In this document: positions 52,510 through 61,840 of the stretch, piece after piece
Layout of the letters: each line of letters begins with the position of its first letter
Numbering within the stretch: the first letter of the stretch is position 1
The notes under the pieces: model-generated
Database searches by the model: none
What the model saw: the letters and a program-made list of their open reading frames with translations, nothing else
What the model was told of the DNA's origin: nothing
Made by a program: the position numbers and the translations under genes
Origin: Streptomyces sp. BA2
GTDB lineage: Bacteria; Actinomycetota; Actinomycetes; Streptomycetales; Streptomycetaceae
DNA length: 64,000 nt
Direction: 5' to 3'
NCBI RefSeq assembly: GCF_009769735.1
Contig: NZ_WSRO01000002.1
Coordinates: 8,853,001-8,917,000, forward strand

Positions 52510-52743
52510 TCACTCCCCGGGCGGGGCCGTGCCGCCCCGCGGCCGGGGATCCGGCGGGCGTTCCGCGGCCTCGGCCGCCTCCCGACCGCAGCGTCGGCTC
52601 GTCACCGCGCACAGTGCGGCCACGGCGTCCTCGAACCGCGCCCGCACCGCGGGGTCGCCGGGGGAGGCGAGGAAGCGGCGCTGCCATGCGCGGTACCTCA
52701 CCAGTTGCCGATCGACGTCATCTGTGACGCGCTCCGTCCGCAT
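52510..52743 (-). CDS. Small hypothetical protein (DUF5133-like)
   Basis: 77 residues from the ATG at 52743, preceded by AGGAGG at about 8 nt. Pattern VRYRAWQRRFLASPGDPAVRARFEDAVAALCAVTSRR resembles DUF5133-type small Streptomyces proteins, followed by a Pro/Gly-rich tail. No function known. It lies on the same strand 90 bp upstream of glgE, so a cotranscript with the glgE operon is possible. Confidence 0.65.
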   Translation of the reverse strand: MRTERVTDDVDRQLVRYRAWQRRFLASPGDPAVRARFEDAVAALCAVTSRRCGREAAEAAERPPDPRPRGGTAPPGE

Positions 52744-53035
52744 CGCACTCGACCTCCTGAACCTCCGCGACGGCGAGTCCCGGCGGGCTCGCGGGCCGTT
52801 CACGGAGGGGGAGCGAGCCATCACAGCGGGTTTGCTCCCTCCCTCATGGTGCGAGGTGAAGCGCGCGCCGTCCTGTTGAACGCAGAGCGCTCGGCCGATC
52901 ACTCTCGTGTTGCACGAATGGAGTAGGGGGGTGAAGGTGGTTGCTGACTCTCAAGCGAACACTGCTCACGCTCTGTGCGCATCACGGCTCCGTCGAAGCG
53001 TCGGAGCGCGAGCTCCGCGGTGAGGAGCAAGAACG

Positions 53036-53554
53036 ATGAACCACCACGCAGTGCCCCGCTACTACCACCTCGACGTTGATCTGGTGCCTGAGCGCGTCGG
53101 TCAGATCCGACGCATCCTGGCCGCCCATCTGAGGTACTGGGGGCTCGAACAGCTCGTACCGGACGTGTCGCGTGGGGTCGGCCTCCTGCTGGAGCCGGCG
53201 GCACGGAACACCTCCGCGGGACGGACCGCGATCGAGACCTGGTGGACCGGACAGCACCTGATCACCGCGGTCTCGCACGACGATCCGGACACCGAAGGGG
53301 AGCATCGCGTCGAGCCGCACTCCCTGGCCGAGATCGCGGCGCTCAGTGACGGGTGGGGCAGCTGCACCGCCGACGACCAGCACATCGTGTGGTTCTCGCT
53401 GCGCAGTCGTACGGAGCTTCGCGAACCGCTCGTTCCCAAGAGCCCGGCGCCCATCACGATCGAGGCGCGGCCCCTGCCCCGCGCCGTTCCACAGCCGGTG
53501 GCCGTGGGCGCGCCGGAGCGTACGACGCCCATCGAGGTCGCCGGCCCCGCCTGA
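53036..53554 (+). CDS. HATPase_c-like regulator, probably degenerate (anti-sigma kinase type)
   Basis: 172 residues. The overall pattern matches RsbW/SpoIIAB-like ATP-binding proteins: VGQIRRILAAHLRYWGLEQLV near 20, then ITAVSHDDPDTEGEH and LAEIAALSDGWGSCTADDQHIVWFSL near 100-128. The N-box where functional members read ELLTNVHRH instead reads GLLLEPAARN, so the Mg/ATP-binding Asn and His are missing. ATP binding is therefore doubtful; a protein-protein regulatory role remains possible. GAGGAG precedes the ATG. Between the glgE operon and glgX, followed by a hairpin. Confidence 0.7.
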   Translation: MNHHAVPRYYHLDVDLVPERVGQIRRILAAHLRYWGLEQLVPDVSRGVGLLLEPAARNTSAGRTAIETWWTGQHLITAVSHDDPDTEGEHRVEPHSLAEIAALSDGWGSCTADDQHIVWFSLRSRTELREPLVPKSPAPITIEARPLPRAVPQPVAVGAPERTTPIEVAGPA

Positions 53555-53565
53555 CCGGACCGCGA

Positions 53566-53601
53566 CGGCGGGTGCGCTCCCGGAAGGGCGCGCACCCGCC
53601 G
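53566..53601. terminator. 12-bp terminator hairpin
   Basis: CGGCGGGTGCGC (53566-53577) and GCGCACCCGCCG (53590-53601) form a perfect 12-bp stem with a 12-nt loop just beyond the stop of the HATPase-like gene and about 40 bp upstream of the glgX start. Confidence 0.7.
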
Positions 53602-53643
53602 CATGCCCGATGGTCGAACCCAGGGACGACGACGGGAGACCTT

Positions 53644-55755
53644 GTGCACGTGTGGACCGGCCGACCCTTCCCGCTGGGTGCCACCTACGACGGCGACGGG
53701 ACGAACTTCGCCCTGTTCAGCGAGGTGGCCGAGCAGGTCGACCTCATCCTCCTCGACGCGGACGGCGTCGAGGAGGCCGTGACGCTCACGGAGGCCGACG
53801 GCTCGGTGTGGCACGGCTACCTGCCGGACGTCGGCCCGGGCCAACGCTATGGATACCGGGTGCACGGCCCGTGGATGCCCGCCGCCGGTCATCGCTGCGA
53901 CCCAAAGAAGTTCCTGCTCGATCCCTACGCCAGAGCGGTCCACGACCTCCGCGACGACAAGCCGCCGAAGACCGCACCCGCGCGTGGGGCGGCGTCCCGC
54001 GACGGCGCCGGGCAGGCCGCCCTGTGCGGGGTCGTCGTGGATCCGACGTTCGACTGGACCGGCGATAGCCCGCCCTCGCACGCTTACGCCGACTCGGTCA
54101 TCTACGAGACGCACGTACGCGGACTGAGCCGGACCCACCCCGGCGTTCCCGAAGAACTCCGCGGCACCTACGCGGGCCTGGCCGCACCGGCCGTCATCGA
54201 CCACCTGACCTCCCTGGGGGTCACCGCGGTCGAACTGATGCCGGTGCACCAGTACGTCCAGGACGGATTCCTGCTCGACAAGGGTCTGTCCAACTACTGG
54301 GGCTACAACACGATCGGATTCTTCGCGCCGCATCACACCTACGCGGCCCACGGAACGCTCGGGCAACAGGTCACCGAGTTCAAGTCGATGGTGAAGGCCC
54401 TGCACGCGGCAGGCCTCGAAGTGATCCTCGACGTGGTCTACAACCACACCGCGGAGGGCAACGAGAAAGGCCCCACTCTCTCCTTCCGCGGCATCGACAA
54501 CGCGTCCTACTACCGGCTGTCCGACGACGACTTCAGCCGCTACTACGACACCACGGGGACGGGCAACAGCCTGCTGATGCGCCACCCCAACGTCCTCCAG
54601 CTGCTCATGGATTCACTGCGCTACTGGGTCACCGAGTGCCATGTCGACGGATTCCGCTTCGACCTGGCCGCCACCCTCGCCCGGCAGTTCCACGAGGTGG
54701 ACCGGCTCTCCGCCTTCTTCGACCTCATCCAGCAGGACCCCGTGATCAGCCGCGTCAAGCTGATCGCCGAACCGTGGGACCTCGGTGACGGTGGCTACCA
54801 GGTGGGCAACTTCCCGCCGCTGTGGTCCGAGTGGAACGGGAAGTACCGCGACTGCGTCAGGGACTTCTGGCGCGGGGGCGACCGGACACTCGCCGAGTTC
54901 GCCTCACGCCTCACGGGATCCGCCGACCTCTATCAGCGCGACCGGCGCCGTCCGCGCGCCAGCGTCAACTTCATCACCGCCCACGACGGATTCACCCTGC
55001 GCGACCTGGTCTCGTACGACAGCAAGCACAACGAGGCCAACGGCGAGGGAAACCGGGACGGCGAGAGCAGCAACCGCTCCTGGAACTGCGGCACGGAAGG
55101 CCCCACGCGCAACCCTGAGGTACGCGCCCTGCGGGCCCGGCAGCAGCGCAACTTCCTGGCGACGCTGATGCTGTCCCAGGGCATTCCGATGCTGGGCCAC
55201 GGGGACGAACTCGGCCGCACCCAGCTCGGCAACAACAACGCGTACTGCCAGGACAACGAGACGACGTGGATCGACTGGGACCTCGACGAGGAACGCGAGG
55301 ACCTCCTCGACTTCACCCGCCGGGTGGTGGCGCTGCGTACCGAACACCCCATCCTGCGCCGCCGCCGCTTCTTCCGTGGCGACACCGTCACGCGCCAGGG
55401 GCAGCCGCTGCCGGACCTGGTCTGGTTGCGCCCGGACGCCGCGGAGATGACGACGACGGACTGGGACCGGCCCGACGCGCACGCGGTGGCCGTCTTCCTC
55501 AACGGCGACGCGATCGCGGAACGGGACCGCGTCGGCCGGACCGTCGTCGACGATTCCTTCCTCGTACTGTTCAACTGCTACTGGGAGCCTATGGAGTTCC
55601 GGCTTCCCGACGTCACGTACGGAAGGTGCTGGACGACGTTGCTCGACACGTCAGAACCCAGCGGACCGCCGGACGAGACGGAGCACAAGGCCGACACGAC
55701 GCTGAGTGTGGAACCGCGATCCCTGGTCGTCCTTTCCCGTCCCCCGGTCAGGTGA
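53644..55755 (+). CDS. glgX: Glycogen debranching enzyme
   Basis: 703 residues. GTG at 53644 with GGGAGA upstream. GlgX removes alpha-1,6-linked branches. N-terminal CBM48-type domain (PFPLGATYDGDGTNFALFSEVAEQV), then GH13: DVVYNHTAEGNEKGPTLSFRG near 263, nucleophile DGFRFDLAATLAR near 333, acid/base LIAEPWDLGDGGYQVGNFP near 373, and NFITAHDGFTLRDLVSYDSKHN near 440. The large FP...NHTAEG insert with RGIDNASYY is typical of GlgX/isoamylase. It stands divergent from the glgE operon with a HATPase-like gene between, and is terminated by a hairpin at 55756-55786. Confidence 0.95.
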   Translation: MHVWTGRPFPLGATYDGDGTNFALFSEVAEQVDLILLDADGVEEAVTLTEADGSVWHGYLPDVGPGQRYGYRVHGPWMPAAGHRCDPKKFLLDPYARAVHDLRDDKPPKTAPARGAASRDGAGQAALCGVVVDPTFDWTGDSPPSHAYADSVIYETHVRGLSRTHPGVPEELRGTYAGLAAPAVIDHLTSLGVTAVELMPVHQYVQDGFLLDKGLSNYWGYNTIGFFAPHHTYAAHGTLGQQVTEFKSMVKALHAAGLEVILDVVYNHTAEGNEKGPTLSFRGIDNASYYRLSDDDFSRYYDTTGTGNSLLMRHPNVLQLLMDSLRYWVTECHVDGFRFDLAATLARQFHEVDRLSAFFDLIQQDPVISRVKLIAEPWDLGDGGYQVGNFPPLWSEWNGKYRDCVRDFWRGGDRTLAEFASRLTGSADLYQRDRRRPRASVNFITAHDGFTLRDLVSYDSKHNEANGEGNRDGESSNRSWNCGTEGPTRNPEVRALRARQQRNFLATLMLSQGIPMLGHGDELGRTQLGNNNAYCQDNETTWIDWDLDEEREDLLDFTRRVVALRTEHPILRRRRFFRGDTVTRQGQPLPDLVWLRPDAAEMTTTDWDRPDAHAVAVFLNGDAIAERDRVGRTVVDDSFLVLFNCYWEPMEFRLPDVTYGRCWTTLLDTSEPSGPPDETEHKADTTLSVEPRSLVVLSRPPVR

Positions 55756-55786
55756 CGACCCTGTCACCGGTCAGGTGACGGGGTCG
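55756..55786. terminator. Bidirectional terminator hairpin
   Basis: CGACCC-t-GTCACC (55756-55768) pairs with GGTGAC-g-GGGTCG (55774-55786) around GGTCA. Bases 55746-55757 and 55768-55779 also repeat GGTCAGGTGACG directly. It lies between the convergent glgX and gntR genes. Confidence 0.7.
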
Positions 55787-55788
55787 GC

Positions 55789-56538
55789 TCAGGGGCGGTC
55801 CAAGTCCACATCGAGCTCGTCCGTCTCCGTCCAGAAACCCTCGTCCGCGTCCTGAAGCCGGGACGCCGCGTGCTTCATGTGACGGCGTACGGCGCTGCGG
55901 GCCGCCCCCGCGTCGCCCGACTCGATGGCCGCCAGGATCGCGTGGTGCTCGACCCGCACGGCCTCGATGAAGTCGTCGCGCCGCGCCTCGTTGGCCCGCG
56001 TGACGCGGATACCGCCGCGCATGACCTCGCCCAAGTACCGCACGGTCGAGACCATCACCGGATTCCCCGTCGACTCGGCGATCGACTGGTGGAACGCCAG
56101 GTCCTCGTCCACCCCGTCGCCGCCGGCCGCCACCGCCTTGTCGATCGCGGCCAGCGACTGCCGCATCCGGGCGACGTCGTCCGGCGTGGCCCGGGTGGCC
56201 GCCAGCGAAGCCGCCTCGCCCTCCATGGCGCGGCGGACCTCCACGATCTGCAGCACCTTGGACTTGGTGCCCGAGGCCTCGGCCTCCAGGTCGAGCGGCC
56301 TGGTGCGCCGGGGCATGACGAACACGCCACGGCCCTGGCGCGGTTCCACGAGGCCCGCGTTGCGCAGCCGGGAGACGGCCTCGCGGATCACGGTGCGGCT
56401 GACGCCGAGCTGCTTGACCAACTCGACCTCGGTCGGCAGCTTGTCGCCCTCGGCCAGACGGCCCGACTCGATCTCCTCCGAGAGGATCGCGGCGACCCGG
56501 TCCGCGAGCCGAATGGGGCCACTCACCTTGGAGAACAT
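55789..56538 (-). CDS. gntR-type: FadR-type (FCD) GntR family regulator
   Basis: 249 residues. GntR winged helix at the N-terminus (AAILSEEIESGRLAEGDKLPTEVELVKQLGVSRTVIREAVSRLRNAGLVEPRQGRGVFV, about 12-72) and an FCD ligand-binding domain (VEVRRAMEGEAASLAATRATP to RSAVRRHMKHAASRL). FCD regulators bind sugar acids or hydroxy-acids through a metal site. Last gene of the threonate/erythronate operon, 17 bp after denD. Expected to sense one of the pathway acid sugars and repress the operon by binding the GGTCAYATGAT sites upstream of ltnD. Confidence 0.92.
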   Translation of the reverse strand: MFSKVSGPIRLADRVAAILSEEIESGRLAEGDKLPTEVELVKQLGVSRTVIREAVSRLRNAGLVEPRQGRGVFVMPRRTRPLDLEAEASGTKSKVLQIVEVRRAMEGEAASLAATRATPDDVARMRQSLAAIDKAVAAGGDGVDEDLAFHQSIAESTGNPVMVSTVRYLGEVMRGGIRVTRANEARRDDFIEAVRVEHHAILAAIESGDAGAARSAVRRHMKHAASRLQDADEGFWTETDELDVDLDRP

Positions 56539-56555
56539 GCTCGTCAGTCTATCCG

Positions 56556-57596
56556 TCAGGGCCTGATCGCCCCGGGCGCGGGCAGGTCTGCGGCGGTGAC
56601 GGCTTCGGGGTGGTCATCGACGTACGCCCGGACGACCGACTCGAAGCTCTCGTCGGGCCGCAGGCCGAGCGCCGTGGCGCGCGCGTTGTCGAAGGCGGCG
56701 GGCCACGAGCCGACGATCGCCTCGACGGCGGGGTCCGGCGCGACCGCCACCCGGTCGGCCACGGCGCCCCCGGCCACCCGGCGCAGCGTCTCCAGCATCT
56801 CCGCGACCGTCACCGTCAGCGCCGGAAGGTTGACCGGAAGCCCGCCCTCCAGCTCGCCCGGGCCACTGCCGCGCCCGGCCTCGGCGATGCGGAGGATGCC
56901 TTCGACGGTACGCCGAGGCGAGGCCAGGGCGACCCGCAGGCCGGGGCTGACCGGGCAGGTGGCCGGCAGGCCGGCCAGGGGCTCGCGGATGATGCCGGAC
57001 AGGAAGCCGGAGGCGGCCGCGTTCGGCTTGCCCGGCCGCACCGCGACGGTCATCAGGCGCGCCACGCGTCCGTCGACGAAGCCCCGCCGGGTGTACTCGG
57101 CGACCAGCTGCTCGCAGACGCGCTTCTGGGCCCCGTAGCTGGACTGCGGCGTGGGCAGCGTCGACTCGCTGACCACGGGCGGCAGCGGCAGCGCGGGGTC
57201 GGAGCCGTAGACCGCGACGCTGCTGGAGAACACCACACGGGGGATCGGTCCGCCCGCGGCCGACTGCGCGCGAGCGGCGTCGAGCAGCGCGCGGGTGGTG
57301 TCCAGGTTGGCGCTCATGCCGAGGTCGAAGTCCGCCTCGCACTCGGCGGAGACCGCTGATGCCAGGTGGATCAGGACGTCCACGGGCCGCGCGAAGATGT
57401 CGTCGAGGCGCTCGCTCAAGTCGCCCTGGACGACGTTTACCAGCGGGTCGGCCGCCACCGGAGCCTCGGTGGGCACGAACCGATCGGCGAGCACCAGTTG
57501 CTCGATGGGCGCCCCGCACAGGGTCCGCCGCTTCAGCAGGGCGTCGGCGACCTGCTGCCCAAGGAAGCCGAAGCCACCGGTGATGACGATCCTCAT
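56556..57596 (-). CDS. denD: D-erythronate dehydrogenase (NAD-dependent epimerase fold)
   Basis: 346 residues from the ATG at 57596, which overlaps the otnI stop (ATGA). SDR-extended fold: [17 protein letters not shown] (4-20), [34 protein letters not shown] (about 74-107), SSSVAVYGS, catalytic YGAQK near 149, and SFESVVR C-terminal region. DenD oxidises D-erythronate to 2-dehydro-D-erythronate (EC 1.1.1.410). The presence beside otnI, otnK and otnC supports the assignment. Confidence 0.9.
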   Translation of the reverse strand: MRIVITGGFGFLGQQVADALLKRRTLCGAPIEQLVLADRFVPTEAPVAADPLVNVVQGDLSERLDDIFARPVDVLIHLASAVSAECEADFDLGMSANLDTTRALLDAARAQSAAGGPIPRVVFSSSVAVYGSDPALPLPPVVSESTLPTPQSSYGAQKRVCEQLVAEYTRRGFVDGRVARLMTVAVRPGKPNAAASGFLSGIIREPLAGLPATCPVSPGLRVALASPRRTVEGILRIAEAGRGSGPGELEGGLPVNLPALTVTVAEMLETLRRVAGGAVADRVAVAPDPAVEAIVGSWPAAFDNARATALGLRPDESFESVVRAYVDDHPEAVTAADLPAPGAIRP

Positions 57597-58432
57597 GCGT
57601 GTTCTCCTCGGTCGTTCTTGAGCCAGCGTTCGTTCTTGAGCCAGCGGTTGTCCTTGAGCCAGCCGAGCCCCTCGCTCGTACCGGCTTGTGGGATGTACTC
57701 GCAGCCGATCCACCCGTCGAAGCCCAACTCGTCGACGACGTCGAGCAGATGGCGGACATTGAGTTCGCCCCGGTCGGGCTCGTGGCGGTCGGGCACGCCG
57801 GCGATCTGCAGATGGGCGACGCGTCCGGTGGGAAGGTCGCGGCGCAGTGTCGTGGTGAGGTCGCCCTCCACGATCTGGCAGTGGTACAGGTCGAGTTGCA
57901 CCTTGAGGTTCGAGGCGCCCACCTCCTGTACGAGAGCATGCGCGTCGGCCTGCCGGTGCAGGAAGTAGCCCGGCATGTCACGGCCGTTGATCGGTTCGAT
58001 CAGAAGGTCGACGTCCACGGCGGCGGCTCGCTCGGCGGCCCAGGCCAGGTTGGACAGGTAGGTGTCGCGGTGCGCGGCCCGCTGGGTCGCCGTCGCCTCC
58101 CGCGGCAGGAGACCGGCCATCACGTGCACCTGGCCGCAGCCGAGCGCCGCGGCGTACTCCAGGGCCCGCCCGATCCCGGAGCGGAGCTCGCCCTCACGGC
58201 CGGGCAGCGAGGCGATGCCCCGCTCCCCGGAGTCCCAGTCGCCGGGCGGTGCGTTGAACAGCACCTGCCGCAGGCCGTGCTCGTCGAGCCGGCGGCGCAG
58301 CTCGGCGGGTTCGTAGGCGTAGGGGAAGAGGTACTCGACGGCCTCGAAGCCGTCCGCCGACGCCGCGGAGAAGCGGTCGAGGAAGTCGACTTCCGTGTAC
58401 ATCATGGACAGGTTCGCGGCGAACCTCGGCAT
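57593..58432 (-). CDS. otnI: 2-oxo-tetronate isomerase
   Basis: 279 residues from the ATG at 58432 (AGGAG at 5 nt). TIM-barrel of the hydroxypyruvate-isomerase family: [18 protein letters not shown] start, [29 protein letters not shown] with a catalytic Glu near 146, and [15 protein letters not shown] near 244-258 with the second Glu. OtnI interconverts 2-oxo- and 3-oxo-tetronate. Directly after GLGW the protein ends in [17 protein letters not shown] repeats produced by an 18-bp triplication. The stop overlaps the denD ATG. Confidence 0.9.
   Translation of the reverse strand: MPRFAANLSMMYTEVDFLDRFSAASADGFEAVEYLFPYAYEPAELRRRLDEHGLRQVLFNAPPGDWDSGERGIASLPGREGELRSGIGRALEYAAALGCGQVHVMAGLLPREATATQRAAHRDTYLSNLAWAAERAAAVDVDLLIEPINGRDMPGYFLHRQADAHALVQEVGASNLKVQLDLYHCQIVEGDLTTTLRRDLPTGRVAHLQIAGVPDRHEPDRGELNVRHLLDVVDELGFDGWIGCEYIPQAGTSEGLGWLKDNRWLKNERWLKNDRGEHA
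57613..57664 (-). repeat. 18-bp triplication at the 3' end of otnI
   Basis: Three consecutive 18-nt units sharing CTTGAGCCAGC lie at 57613-57630, 57631-57648 and 57649-57664. They encode three copies of W-L-K-(N/D)-x-R at the OtnI C-terminus, and the frame is preserved. Confidence 0.88.
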
Positions 58433-58476
58433 GCTTGCTCCTGGGGTGGGGCCGGGGCGGCCGGGTGTGGCCCCGG

Positions 58477-59781
58477 TCAACGGTTGACGACGTCCTTCTT
58501 GGTGGTCAGCACGGCGGCCGCGCCGATGACCAGACTCAGGGCCAGGACGTACATCGGGATGGAGGTCGAGCCCGTGGCGTCCTTGAGGCCGCCGATCATG
58601 TACGGGCTGACGAAGCCGGCCAGGTTGCCCACCGAGTTGATCAGAGCGAGCCCGGCCGCCGCGGCGGTGCCGCCGAGGAACGCGGTGGGCAGCGACCAGA
58701 ACAGCGGGGCGCAGGTGAGCACGCCGGCCGCGGCGAAGGACAGGGCGATCAGGGACAGCACGGTCGATCCGCTCCACCCGGCGGCCAGGGAGAAGCCGAC
58801 GGCGCCCATGAGGCTGGGAATCACCAGGTGCCAGCGGCGTTCGCGGCGCTTGTCCGCGGAGCGTCCGAACAGGTTCATCGCGATCAGCGCGGCCACGAAC
58901 GGCACTGCGCTGAGCACCCCGATCGTGAAGTTGTCCTCGATGCCGGTCGACTTGACGAAGGTGGGCATCCAGAAGGTCAGGGCGTACTGGCCCATCACGA
59001 AGCAGAAGTAGATGAGGCACATCAGCCACACCTTGGCGTCACGGAACCCGTCCCAGACCCGGCCGTGCTTCTGGTGCGCGGTGTCCTTGGCGATCGCCGC
59101 CTCGACGATGTCCTTCTCCTCCTCGGAGAGCCACTTGGCGCTGCGCACCCCGTTGTCGAGGTAGAACATCGTCGCGACACCGATCAGGAGCGCCGGAATC
59201 GCTTCGAGCAGGAACATCCACTGCCAGCCCTGCCATCCGCTGACCCCGTCGAAGGTGTCCATGATCCAGCCGGAGAGCGGGTTGCCGAAGATGCCTGCCA
59301 CGGGGATCGCCGACATGAACATCGCGATCACGCGGGCCCGGCGGTGGGAGGGGAACCAGTAGGTGCAGTAGAGGATCACACCCGGGTAGAAGCCGGCCTC
59401 CGCGGCTCCGAGCAGGAAGCGGAGCACGTAGAACGTCGTCTCGTTCGTGACGAACGAGAACGCACCCGAGACCAGACCCCACGTGATCATGATCCGGGCG
59501 ATCCAGGTGCGCGCGCCCACGCGCTGCAGCATCAGGTTCGAGGGGACCTCGAAGATGAAGTAGCCGATGAAGAACAGACCTGCGCCGAGGCCGTACGCCG
59601 CTTCGCTCAGGCCCAGGTCGTCGGACATCTGCAGCTTGGCGAAGCCGACGTTGACGCGGTCCAGGTAGGAGAAGACGTAACACAGGATCAGAAAGGGGAC
59701 GATACGGAGAACGACCTTGCGGAACACGGCGTTCTCACGGGCGAGTTCGGGGGTCTCGGCCGTCGCGGTGGACGTGGACAT
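58477..59781 (-). CDS. MFS transporter, anion:cation symporter (ACS) type
   Basis: 434 residues, twelve predicted helices. Hallmarks of the ACS/tartrate-hexuronate branch: [32 protein letters not shown] at the N-terminus, [48 protein letters not shown] and PLSGWIMD. It is embedded in the acid-sugar operon (61 bp after otnC, 44 bp before otnI), so import of L-threonate/D-erythronate is the natural role. Confidence 0.9.
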   Translation of the reverse strand: MSTSTATAETPELARENAVFRKVVLRIVPFLILCYVFSYLDRVNVGFAKLQMSDDLGLSEAAYGLGAGLFFIGYFIFEVPSNLMLQRVGARTWIARIMITWGLVSGAFSFVTNETTFYVLRFLLGAAEAGFYPGVILYCTYWFPSHRRARVIAMFMSAIPVAGIFGNPLSGWIMDTFDGVSGWQGWQWMFLLEAIPALLIGVATMFYLDNGVRSAKWLSEEEKDIVEAAIAKDTAHQKHGRVWDGFRDAKVWLMCLIYFCFVMGQYALTFWMPTFVKSTGIEDNFTIGVLSAVPFVAALIAMNLFGRSADKRRERRWHLVIPSLMGAVGFSLAAGWSGSTVLSLIALSFAAAGVLTCAPLFWSLPTAFLGGTAAAAGLALINSVGNLAGFVSPYMIGGLKDATGSTSIPMYVLALSLVIGAAAVLTTKKDVVNR

Positions 59782-59842
59782 GCGGAATCCTTACTGCGGC
59801 TCAGGGGATTCTCCGACGGGCGGCGTGCGGTGCGGTGTGCGG

Positions 59843-60517
59843 TCACCAAGAGGCGCCGAACACGGACCTCAGTTCGTCGAGAGCGGGGGAGGTGAGCGGC
59901 TCGGGGCGACGGTCGGTCAGGAGCCAGAGGCGCGCCGTTTCCTCGAGTTCTTCGAGGACGGCGAGAGCGGATGCGGCGTCCGGGCCCCAGACCACCGGGC
60001 CAAGACGGTCGAGCAGCACGGCCCTGATCGGCGTGCGTCCCGCCGCGCGATCAGCGATACGGCCGGTCACCAGGTCGGCCACGCGGGGGTCGCCCGGCCG
60101 GTGGTAGGGGATGAGCGGGACGTGCCCGACCTTCATGACGTAGTACGGCGTGAGGGGCGGAAGCACGTCGTCCTGACTCCACACGCCGGCCAGGGTGAGC
60201 GCGACCAGATGCGTGGAGTGGGTGTGGATGACGAACCGTGCCGTGGGGTCGGCGGCACAGATGCGGCGGTGCAGGGTGAGGGTCTTGCTGGCGCGGTCGC
60301 CCGCGATCTGCTCGCCCGCGGCGTCGACCAGGGCGAGGCGCTCGGGTTCCAGGAAACCCAGGGCGGCGTCGGTGGGCGTGATCAGGTGGGAATCGCCGAC
60401 CCGCGCGCTGATGTTGCCGGCGCTGGCGTGGACGTAGCCCCGGGCGAAAAGGCTGGTGCCTACGCGGACGATCTCGGAGCGCGCCGCGGCCACTTCAGTG
60501 CTCAGCGGCTCGGTCAT
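59843..60517 (-). CDS. otnC: 3-oxo-tetronate 4-phosphate decarboxylase (class II aldolase family)
   Basis: 224 residues. Class II aldolase/adducin fold: ARGYVHASAGNISARVGDSHLITPTDAALGF near 27-56, zinc ligands in FVIHTHSTHLVALTLAG (near 95-110) and the later His in HVPLIPYHRPGDP. OtnC cleaves 3-dehydro-4-phosphotetronate to dihydroxyacetone phosphate and CO2. The ATG at 60517 overlaps the otnK stop (ATGA). Confidence 0.9.
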   Translation of the reverse strand: MTEPLSTEVAAARSEIVRVGTSLFARGYVHASAGNISARVGDSHLITPTDAALGFLEPERLALVDAAGEQIAGDRASKTLTLHRRICAADPTARFVIHTHSTHLVALTLAGVWSQDDVLPPLTPYYVMKVGHVPLIPYHRPGDPRVADLVTGRIADRAAGRTPIRAVLLDRLGPVVWGPDAASALAVLEELEETARLWLLTDRRPEPLTSPALDELRSVFGASW

Positions 60518-61839
60518 GCCGTCTCCCCGTCGAGGCGGGCGGAGTCGAGGCAGGCGAGGCCGAGGCGGGCGGAGTCGAGGCGGGCGAAGGCCGCGGTGAA
60601 GAAGTCGGGGCCGCCGAAGTTGCCGGACTTCAGCGTGATGTGGAGCGGGTCCCCGTCGGGCAGGGCGGCCGCGCACCAGGGCACACCCGGGTCGATCTGC
60701 GGTCCGATGCGCAGGCCTGTCAGGCCGAGCGCCTGGACGACCGCGCCCGAGGTCTCGCCACCGGCGACGACCAGCTGACGGACACCCAGCTCCACGAGCC
60801 CCTGGGCGACGCGGGCCAGGGTCCGCTCGACGAGCTCACCGGCCTCGGCGGCCCCGAGCCGACCCTGGACGTCCTTGACCGCCTCGGGCGCCTCGGTGGA
60901 GTAGACGAGGACCGGCCCCTCGGGCAGATGCGTCGCGGCGTAGGACAGGGCCTGCCCGACCACGTCCTCGCCTGCCGCGATCCGCAGCGGATCCACGCTG
61001 AACGCGGGCCGGCCGCCGCGCAGGAACTCCTGCACCTGACCGTTGGTGGCGGTGGACACCGATCCGGAGACGATGGCCCGCTGGCCGCCGTGCGGCGGCA
61101 GTTGGGCAGCGGAGGGGGACGACTCGAACCCCCAGTTCGCGGGCAGACCGATCGCCAGACCTGACCCAGCGGTCACCAGCGGCAGCCCCTTGACCGCCGC
61201 ACCGAGCCGCAGAAGATCGTCGTTCGACACCGCATCGACGATCGCGGTGCCGACACCCTCTTTGCGCAGCCTGTCGACGCGCTCCCGGATCGCCTCGGCA
61301 CCGGCGGCGACCACGGTGTGGTCGATGAGGCCGACCGGACGCGCGGTCTGCGCACCGAGCACGGACACCAGGTTGGAATCCGTCATCGGCGTGAGGGGAT
61401 GGTGCCGCATGCCGCTCTCACTGAGGAGCACGTCGCCGACGAAGAGATGGCCCTTGAACACGGTGCGCCCGTTGTCCGGGAACGCCGGGGTGGCGACCGT
61501 GAAATCGGTGCCGATGGCGTCCATCAGGGCCTCGGTGACGGGACCGATGTTGCCGGCCTGTGTCGAGTCGAAGGTCGAGCAGTACTTGAAGTAGATCTGC
61601 TCGGCGCCCGCGGAGCGCAGCCACTCCAGCGCCCGTAGTGAGGCCGCGACGGCCTCGGACGCCGGGGTGGTCCGCGACTTGAGCGCGATGACGACGGCGT
61701 CGGCGTCGACGGGCTGTTCGGCCCCGACGGGCGGTACGTCGATCAGCTGGACCACGCGCATGCCCGCGCGTACCAGGTTGTTGGCCAGATCAGTGGCGCC
61801 GGTGAAGTCGTCGGCGATGCAACCGAGTCGGATTCCCAC
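60514..61839 (-). CDS. otnK: 3-oxo-tetronate kinase (DUF1537 family)
   Basis: 441 residues from the GTG at 61839. DUF1537 two-domain sugar-acid kinase: GCIADDFTGATDLANNLVRAGMRVVQL (6-32), DAVVIALKSRTTP, YFKYCSTFDSTQAGNIGPVTEALMD near 98-122, and C-terminal nucleotide-binding VVAGGETSGAVVQALG near 372. It phosphorylates 3-oxo-tetronate on O4. The last residues repeat ARLDSARLG/CLDSARLD owing to a 30-bp duplication. It begins one base after the ltnD stop. Confidence 0.93.
   Translation of the reverse strand: MGIRLGCIADDFTGATDLANNLVRAGMRVVQLIDVPPVGAEQPVDADAVVIALKSRTTPASEAVAASLRALEWLRSAGAEQIYFKYCSTFDSTQAGNIGPVTEALMDAIGTDFTVATPAFPDNGRTVFKGHLFVGDVLLSESGMRHHPLTPMTDSNLVSVLGAQTARPVGLIDHTVVAAGAEAIRERVDRLRKEGVGTAIVDAVSNDDLLRLGAAVKGLPLVTAGSGLAIGLPANWGFESSPSAAQLPPHGGQRAIVSGSVSTATNGQVQEFLRGGRPAFSVDPLRIAAGEDVVGQALSYAATHLPEGPVLVYSTEAPEAVKDVQGRLGAAEAGELVERTLARVAQGLVELGVRQLVVAGGETSGAVVQALGLTGLRIGPQIDPGVPWCAAALPDGDPLHITLKSGNFGGPDFFTAAFARLDSARLGLACLDSARLDGETA
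60531..60590 (-). repeat. 30-bp duplication at the 3' end of otnK
   Basis: A 20-bp identical block (60531-60550 and 60561-60580) recurs with a 30-bp period; the spacer halves are also similar. It encodes repeated SARL motifs at the OtnK C-terminus; the frame is preserved. Confidence 0.85.
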
Positions 61840-61840
61840 G

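Noticed and set aside
53353..53643. N-terminal extension of glgX by 97 codons
   Set aside because: This part overlaps the HATPase-like gene in another frame and a terminator hairpin; the GTG at 53644 has a ribosome binding site and starts the family-typical sequence.
61105..61135. Sequence resembling a tRNA T-arm and 3' acceptor (GGGGGTTCGAGTC on the minus strand)
   Set aside because: It is in frame inside otnK (encoding NWGFESS), there is no matching 5' acceptor, D-arm or anticodon arm upstream, and the gene is intact.
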